DNA of 64,000 bases from DAISKN01 sp963716925. GTDB taxonomy: Bacteria; Acidobacteriota; Vicinamibacteria; Marinacidobacterales; SMYC01. Numbering within the stretch: position 1 is the first letter of the stretch; each line of letters starts with the position of its first letter. The notes beneath the pieces were generated by a model. It ran no database searches, had not been told where the DNA came from, and saw only the letters and a program-made list of their open reading frames with translations. The stretch covers positions 62,001 to 126,000 of the forward strand of contig CAVQUX010000014.1 in assembly GCA_963716925.1 (NCBI GenBank), in the 5' to 3' direction. The position numbers and the translations under genes are program-made. Shown in pieces: positions 59,767 through 64,000 of the stretch.

Positions 59767-60973
59767 TCACCCCTCTCCAGATCCGATGTGGACCCCAGTT
59801 TCCCCGGAGGGCTCATGGCGCTTTCGAAGGACTTCCTCGTAGAGCCCCATCAGCTCTTTTACGCGACGGGACCAGGAGAATCGCGTCTCCACCAGGCCGC
59901 GGCTCGTAGCACCCCAGGCAGCGAGGCGCTCCCCTCGGCCGAGCGCCTCGACGATGGCGTTCGCCAGGGCGGCGGCGTCTGCGGGAGGAACCAGAAGGCC
60001 GTTCTCCCCGTCGACAATCTTGTCGGGAATCCCGCCAACGCGGGTCGCGACGACGGCTTTCCGATGAGCCATGGCTTCGAGCGTGACCATGGAGCTTCCT
60101 TCGTAGAGAGTCGGGTGGATGAAGAGGTCGCACCGCTGGTAGAGTGCGTGGAGCTCGTCGTCGGTCACTCGGCCCAGGAGGCGAGCGTGAGGGCGCAGCC
60201 CCTCCCGCTCGATCTCGGCTTCGAGATTCCCTCGTTCCGGGCCCTCGCCCACCAGGATCCAGAGGAAGTCTTTCGGAATTCGCGAGAGGGCGCGCACCAG
60301 GAACGAGAACCCCTTGTTCGACTCGAGCCTCCCCACCGAAAGAAGCACTCGAGCCTCGAGCGGGATGCCGAGCTCCACCGGAGGGACCTCGCGATCGATC
60401 TCCGCGAGGTCAATGGCGTTGGGAACGAGCGCGACGTTGCGCTCGTCGATCCGGAGATTCCGCACAACGTCATTCTTCATCGACGCATCGGGGGCGAGTA
60501 CGCGCGCGGCCCGGCGGGCGGCGAACCGCGTCGCGGAGCGGAGGGGGAGGTAGAGCGCGCGTTTCGCCCCGGGTGCGTGGAACTCCTCCATGCCGTGGGG
60601 ATGGAGGATGAGGGGCGGAGACTTCTCTCCCGCCAGCAACGCGTAGCCGAAGCCGGCGCCGCCGTCGGCTTGAACGATGTCCGGACGCTCGGACGAGAGC
60701 AACCGCCTCCCGGCGCGGACGCTCCAGGCGATGTAGTTGGTGTCGCGGTCGAGGATCCTGAATCCTTGTCCGCCGCGGCCAGGGAATCAGCCGGTATGGG
60801 ACGAAGACGGTGTGGTCGCGTCCGGCGCCCGAGCCGGAAACGGGAGGAGTGGTGTACAACGTCACGTCGCATCCTTCGAGGCGGAGGTATTTCTCGAGAG
60901 CCGCGACGTGGCGCTCGAGGCCGCCGTAGCCGTGAAGGGGGAAGACCGCCCGGGAGAGAAGCGCGACTTTCAT
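59767..60973 (-). CDS. GT4-family glycosyltransferase (apparent frameshift)
   Basis: About 402 residues when joined. The first frame starts MKVALLSRAVFPLHGYGGLE, the N-terminal donor-side fold of GT4 enzymes, to VFVPYRLIPWP. After a one-base shift near 60765-60782 the rest continues: GFRILDRDTNYIAWSV, ERPDIVQADGGAGFGYALLA, LLSVGRLESNKGFSFLVRAL, LWILVGEGPERGNLEAEIER and HPTLYEGSSMVTLEAMAHRK, with the EX7E-type catalytic region intact (EGSSMVTLE). It transfers a sugar from a nucleotide donor to a lipid- or glycan acceptor. It is the last gene of the minus-strand polysaccharide operon and its start overlaps the preceding stop as ATGA. Confidence 0.85.
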
Positions 60974-62142
60974 GGGTCGGCGACGCTTCGGTAGAGGGCT
61001 TCCAGCCGGGGAACCACGATCTCTTCGGAGAAGACCGCGCCCGCCCGTCGTCGCGCTCCCTCACGAAGCCGCCGGGCCAGGGACGGATCGTCGAGAACCC
61101 GTCGAACGGCGCGGCCGAGCTCCTCGACGCTTCGCCCCAGAAGCCCGCTCTCGCCGTCGACGACGATTTCCTCCGTCCCGCCGGTCGGCTCCGCCACGAT
61201 CACCGACCCGAGAGCCGCGGCATCGAGAAGGACTCGCGAGAGCGGCTCCTGCCACCGCGAAGGGAAGAGGAGGCAGTCCGCGTGCTTGATGAGCGCGAGC
61301 ACCCGCTCCTCGTCCACCCAGCCGAGATAGCGGACGTCGCCTCCTTGCGCGCGGAGGTTCGCTTCGAGAGCTCCCGAGCCCGCGACGAGAAGCGGTATCT
61401 CGGCGCGGGCCGCCGCGAGAATCGGGAGAAGGCGGTCCGGCGCTTTTCCCGGCTCGAGCTTTCCCACGAACAGGAGGTAGCGTTCAGGGACGTCCGTCGG
61501 CCGCGCGGGCTCTTCCCGCCGAGGCTCGACGAAATTGGGGATCACCGTCACCCGCTCGACGGGAAGCGTCCTCGCGACGTAGCGGCTCACCGCGGTGACC
61601 GCGCTCGCGCCTTCGAGGACTCTCCTGCGGGTCTCGAGCTCCCAGCCGACGAGCGGTGGAAGAACCGCGGAGATGGGCCAGAGCGCGGGCCGGTGCCTTC
61701 CGATGCAAACGACCCGTCTCCTGTAGCTGCATCCCGGACAGGGCTCGGCTCCGGAGAGCATCGTCGACCAGATGCACACCGGCCAGTAGTCGCGCACCGT
61801 GACCACCGTGGGAAGGCGGGGAAGAGCGCGCCTCGTGGCGCCGGCGGAGAGCCAGTGCTGCGCGTGCGCCAGGTCCCAGGCTTCCTCGCCGGCGGCGAGG
61901 ACGATGCCGCTCGCGAAGGCGCGCTCCCGCTCGCGCGCATTCCCCGGCCTCGACGCGGGGATCAGGACTTCGTCGACCTCGACTCCTTCCCATTCCTTCT
62001 GTCCGCAGGGTTCCCGCCTCGAGACCACCACCCGCACCCGGTGGCCGCGCCGCGAAAGCGCGCTCGCCAGAGCCGCCGTCGATTTCCCGCTGCCGCCGCC
62101 TCCCGGGGGGAACGAGTCCGTGGTCAAGAGCACGTTCATCAT
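60970..62142 (-). CDS. GT4-family glycosyltransferase
   Basis: 390 residues from the ATG pair at 62142/62139. N-terminal fold: MNVLLTTDSFPPGGGGSGKS. A cysteine cluster CPGCSYRRRVVCIG sits after the first Rossmann domain, as in some GT4 enzymes. The C-terminal donor-binding half has RYLLFVGKLEPGKAPDRLLP, LLVAGSGALEANLRAQGGDV, LFPSRWQEPLSRVLLDAAAL (EPLSRVLLD as the EX7E equivalent) and AEPTGGTEEIVVDGESGLLG. It overlaps both neighbours by four bases, so all three glycosyltransferases are coupled. The product is probably a surface polysaccharide or lipid-linked glycan; the sugar cannot be read. Confidence 0.92.
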   Translation of the reverse strand: MMNVLLTTDSFPPGGGGSGKSTAALASALSRRGHRVRVVVSRREPCGQKEWEGVEVDEVLIPASRPGNARERERAFASGIVLAAGEEAWDLAHAQHWLSAGATRRALPRLPTVVTVRDYWPVCIWSTMLSGAEPCPGCSYRRRVVCIGRHRPALWPISAVLPPLVGWELETRRRVLEGASAVTAVSRYVARTLPVERVTVIPNFVEPRREEPARPTDVPERYLLFVGKLEPGKAPDRLLPILAAARAEIPLLVAGSGALEANLRAQGGDVRYLGWVDEERVLALIKHADCLLFPSRWQEPLSRVLLDAAALGSVIVAEPTGGTEEIVVDGESGLLGRSVEELGRAVRRVLDDPSLARRLREGARRRAGAVFSEEIVVPRLEALYRSVADP

Positions 62143-63302
62143 CGCTTCCGAACCAGCTCCAGGAGAATCCGCTCCAGCTGCTCGCAATGCCGCTGCCAGC
62201 TGAAATGGGCGATGACGCGTTCGCGGCCCGCTTGTCCCATGGACCGCGCCCGGGCCGGGTCCGCGAGGAGTCTCACGATCGCCGCGGCGAGCGCTTCTGC
62301 GTCCCCCTCGGCGGCGAGCAGGCCTTCCTGCTCCGGGCGGACGACCTCGGCGATGGGTGGAACGTCGAGGGAGACGACCGGAAGCGCCGTCGCCATGTAC
62401 TCGAAGATTTTCAATGGCGACCAGTAGAAGCCGAGCTTCATCTGCCCGAGCCGTGACGGCTCGTAGGGCGCGACTCCGACTCTCGCAGCCCGGAGGTAAG
62501 ACGGCATCTCGTCGTAGGCTACGGGACCGGTAAAGAGGACGGCGTCCTCGATCCCGAGCTTCCGCGCGAGGAGCCGGGTCTCCTCCCACGTCGGTCCGGC
62601 CCCTACGAACAGGAAGAACGCTTCGGGGTCCCGGGAGAGCACTTTCGGCGCGGCGCGCATCAGCAGATCGGCCCCGTGCCAGGGACGAAAGCTTCCGGAG
62701 AAGACGACGACCTTGGCTCTCTCCGGAATCGCGAGGCGCTTCTCCGCGACGTCGGGGCGGAATCGCTCGACGTTCGCTCCCCAATGCACGCGGTGGACTT
62801 TCTCCCCGGGGACGTCCTCGGGAACGATGGACGGAAGCGGTGTCACGAGCGCGCTCGCCTTCGCCAGCAGCTCTTCCCGAATGCGTTGAAGCGGCCGGAA
62901 AAGGACGGCGCGATCGAGAGCGCTCTTGAGCGACCCCGGATGCTCCTTGATCGGCGAGTTCACTTCGAGAAGCGAGGGGATCCCCCGCGCGTGGGCCGCG
63001 CGGACCCCTTCGCCGCCGAAGTTGTAGTACCGCTCCATCACCGCCTCGATGCCCAGCTTCTCGAGGAGCTCCGCAACACGTCGCCTCGCGGTCCACCGGA
63101 AGAACCGGTGCTCGAAGGGAAGCCGGCTCGGATGGAGCTCGAAGGGCGGGACGGCGCCGTTCGTGCGCCGGTCTCCCGCAAGAGCGAGCACGTGGACTTC
63201 GTGGCCGCGCGCGGCGAGCCCACGCGCCACTTCCTCCACGTGGACCGAGCCTCCCGTCTTTCCCGGGACCCTCTGATCGGAGGCGACGTAGAGGAGCTTC
63301 AC
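62139..63302 (-). CDS. GT4-family glycosyltransferase
   Basis: 387 residues from a GTG. MKLLYVASDQRVPGKTGGSV and HVEEVARGLAARGHEVHVLA form the acceptor-side fold. AKVVVFSGSFRPWHGADLLM, FFLFVGAGPTWEETRLLARK, GPVAYDEMPSYLRAARVGVA and SPLKIFEYMATALPVVSLDV are the donor-binding half, with KIFEYMATALPVV holding the catalytic Glu region. It begins inside the last bases of the upstream methyltransferase reading and ends in an ATGA overlap with the next glycosyltransferase. Confidence 0.92.
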   Translation of the reverse strand: MKLLYVASDQRVPGKTGGSVHVEEVARGLAARGHEVHVLALAGDRRTNGAVPPFELHPSRLPFEHRFFRWTARRRVAELLEKLGIEAVMERYYNFGGEGVRAAHARGIPSLLEVNSPIKEHPGSLKSALDRAVLFRPLQRIREELLAKASALVTPLPSIVPEDVPGEKVHRVHWGANVERFRPDVAEKRLAIPERAKVVVFSGSFRPWHGADLLMRAAPKVLSRDPEAFFLFVGAGPTWEETRLLARKLGIEDAVLFTGPVAYDEMPSYLRAARVGVAPYEPSRLGQMKLGFYWSPLKIFEYMATALPVVSLDVPPIAEVVRPEQEGLLAAEGDAEALAAAIVRLLADPARARSMGQAGRERVIAHFSWQRHCEQLERILLELVRKR

Positions 63303-63306
63303 CGGT

Positions 63307-64000
63307 TCAGAGGGCGCGCAGGAGGAGGAAGAACGGCCCCGTGCGCACGCGGCCGAAGAGGAGCACGTCGAGCTTCATCAGCTCCGACGCGAGGCCCAGT
63401 GGAAGGTGAGTCCAGCGGCCGACGTCCGGCTTCACCGATGCGGTGCGAGTGAGCGTGGCCGGGCGCGGCGGTTCCCGTGGCCCGCTTCCCCTTCGAATAG
63501 AAGTTGTGCTCCACGATCGGCAGCAGCAGGTCCTCGAAGATCGCCTTGAAGAACACGTTGTAGTACCGGATGCTCTCGATCTCGAAGCCGGTTTTCGCCA
63601 GGACGGCTTCGAGCTGCGCGTAGCTTCGAAGAGCGTTCCGGTGATCGGACTTCCGCTCCCTCTCGGGGGCGTTGTCGACGAGCCCCTTCCGGTCGAGGTA
63701 GCGAACCAGCCGGTTGACTCCGCGCTGGAAGACGGCGAGCTTCGAGCTCATCATCACGTGCGAATAGACGAAGAACTTTCCTCCCGGACGGAGGACCCGC
63801 CTCGCTTCGGACAGCATCCGCACCACCCCCTCCTCGGTCAGGTGCTCGAGGACGTCGAGAGAATAGGCCTTGTCGAACGAGGCGTCCTCGAACGGCAGGA
63901 GGCGCACGTCGCCGCGGGCCAGGTCGACGCTCCGGAGCGGCTCGGGGGCGAAATGGGAGCCGGCGTCGATGCCCACGAGCTGGCCGCAGCTCGGCTTTTC
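63307..64000 (-). CDS. SAM-dependent methyltransferase (partial, apparent frameshift near the end)
   Basis: The start lies beyond the right edge. Visible motifs: GIDAGSHFAPEPLRSVDLAR, LPFEDASFDKAYSLDVLEHL (motif IV with the VLEHL signature) and EARRVLRPGGKFFVYSHVMM, then an insert and FEIESIRYYNVFFKAIFEDL. The first frame turns to unlikely sequence after EHNFYSKGK. In the next frame a normal ending follows (PDVGRWTHLPLGLASELMKL, RTGPFFLLLRAL) with its stop at 63307. One base less near 63487 joins them. It is the first visible gene of the glycosyltransferase operon and probably methylates a sugar or lipid carrier. Confidence 0.8.

Overview
The window is GC-rich and gene-dense. It encodes a lipoprotein-rich secretome, a bactofilin, a PEP-CTERM protein, sigma-54 promoters, giant DUF11/SdrD-like surface proteins and B12-dependent enzymes. 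Together these suggest a Gram-negative environmental bacterium. My best guess is an Acidobacteriota-type lineage, but no rRNA or other taxonomic marker is present to prove it. Three tRNAs (Ser-CGA, Arg-ACG, Glu-CTC) and housekeeping genes (tadA, proS, rsgA, zwf) mark it as chromosome.

Layout. 0-5.6 kb: start of a SNF2 helicase (runs off the left edge), an alkylsulfatase-like metallohydrolase, tRNA-Ser, tadA, a methyltransferase, an IclR regulator and two small exported proteins. 5.6-12.2 kb (minus strand): a tightly overlapping seven-gene operon. It encodes a GcvT-like aminomethyltransferase, an MttB/MtgB-type corrinoid methyltransferase, a corrinoid protein, a 2Fe-2S/ASKHA corrinoid reactivator, a methionine-synthase-activation-like protein, a homocysteine S-methyltransferase and a small unknown protein. 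It reads like a methionine synthase taken apart and joined to a quaternary-amine demethylase. 12.2-15.4 kb (divergent): two phytoene-desaturase-like FAD proteins. 15.4-18.4 kb: a repeat-rich DUF11 protein and a PEP-CTERM protein. 18.4-28.9 kb: DNA repair, SDR, M28 peptidase, metallohydrolase, bactofilin, serine hydrolase, proS, rsgA, META lipoprotein and a MarR regulator.

29.2-40.5 kb is dominated by one very large secreted protein (about 3,200 residues if a single apparent frameshift is repaired). It has an adhesin-like N-terminus, three tandem 158-residue modules, ten SdrD-B-like calcium-type repeats and a C-terminal gingipain-type (C25) cysteine protease. A B12-binding radical SAM gene follows 12 bases later. 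40.5-52.5 kb (mostly minus): a remnant of pgl behind zwf, a SEC-C protein, lipoproteins, an AraC regulator, an isoaspartyl peptidase, a 964-residue protein I do not recognise and a membrane spermidine-synthase-like fusion. 52.5-59.7 kb looks like a decaying accessory island: a duplicated gene tail, an IS91-like transposase remnant, a DUF3604 lipoprotein whose C-terminus is replaced by a foreign membrane tail, a frameshifted repeat protein, an N-terminally short porin-like protein and a sigma-54 activator that has lost its DNA-binding end. 59.7-64 kb: a glycosyltransferase/methyltransferase operon of surface polysaccharide type, continuing off the right edge.

Three near-consensus sigma-54 promoters (GG-N10-GC) precede exported proteins at 5.1, 17.7 and 29.1 kb, suggesting a shared regulon for the exported proteins. 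About ten genes carry apparent single-base frameshifts. Some may be assembly indels, so broken genes should be read with that in mind.
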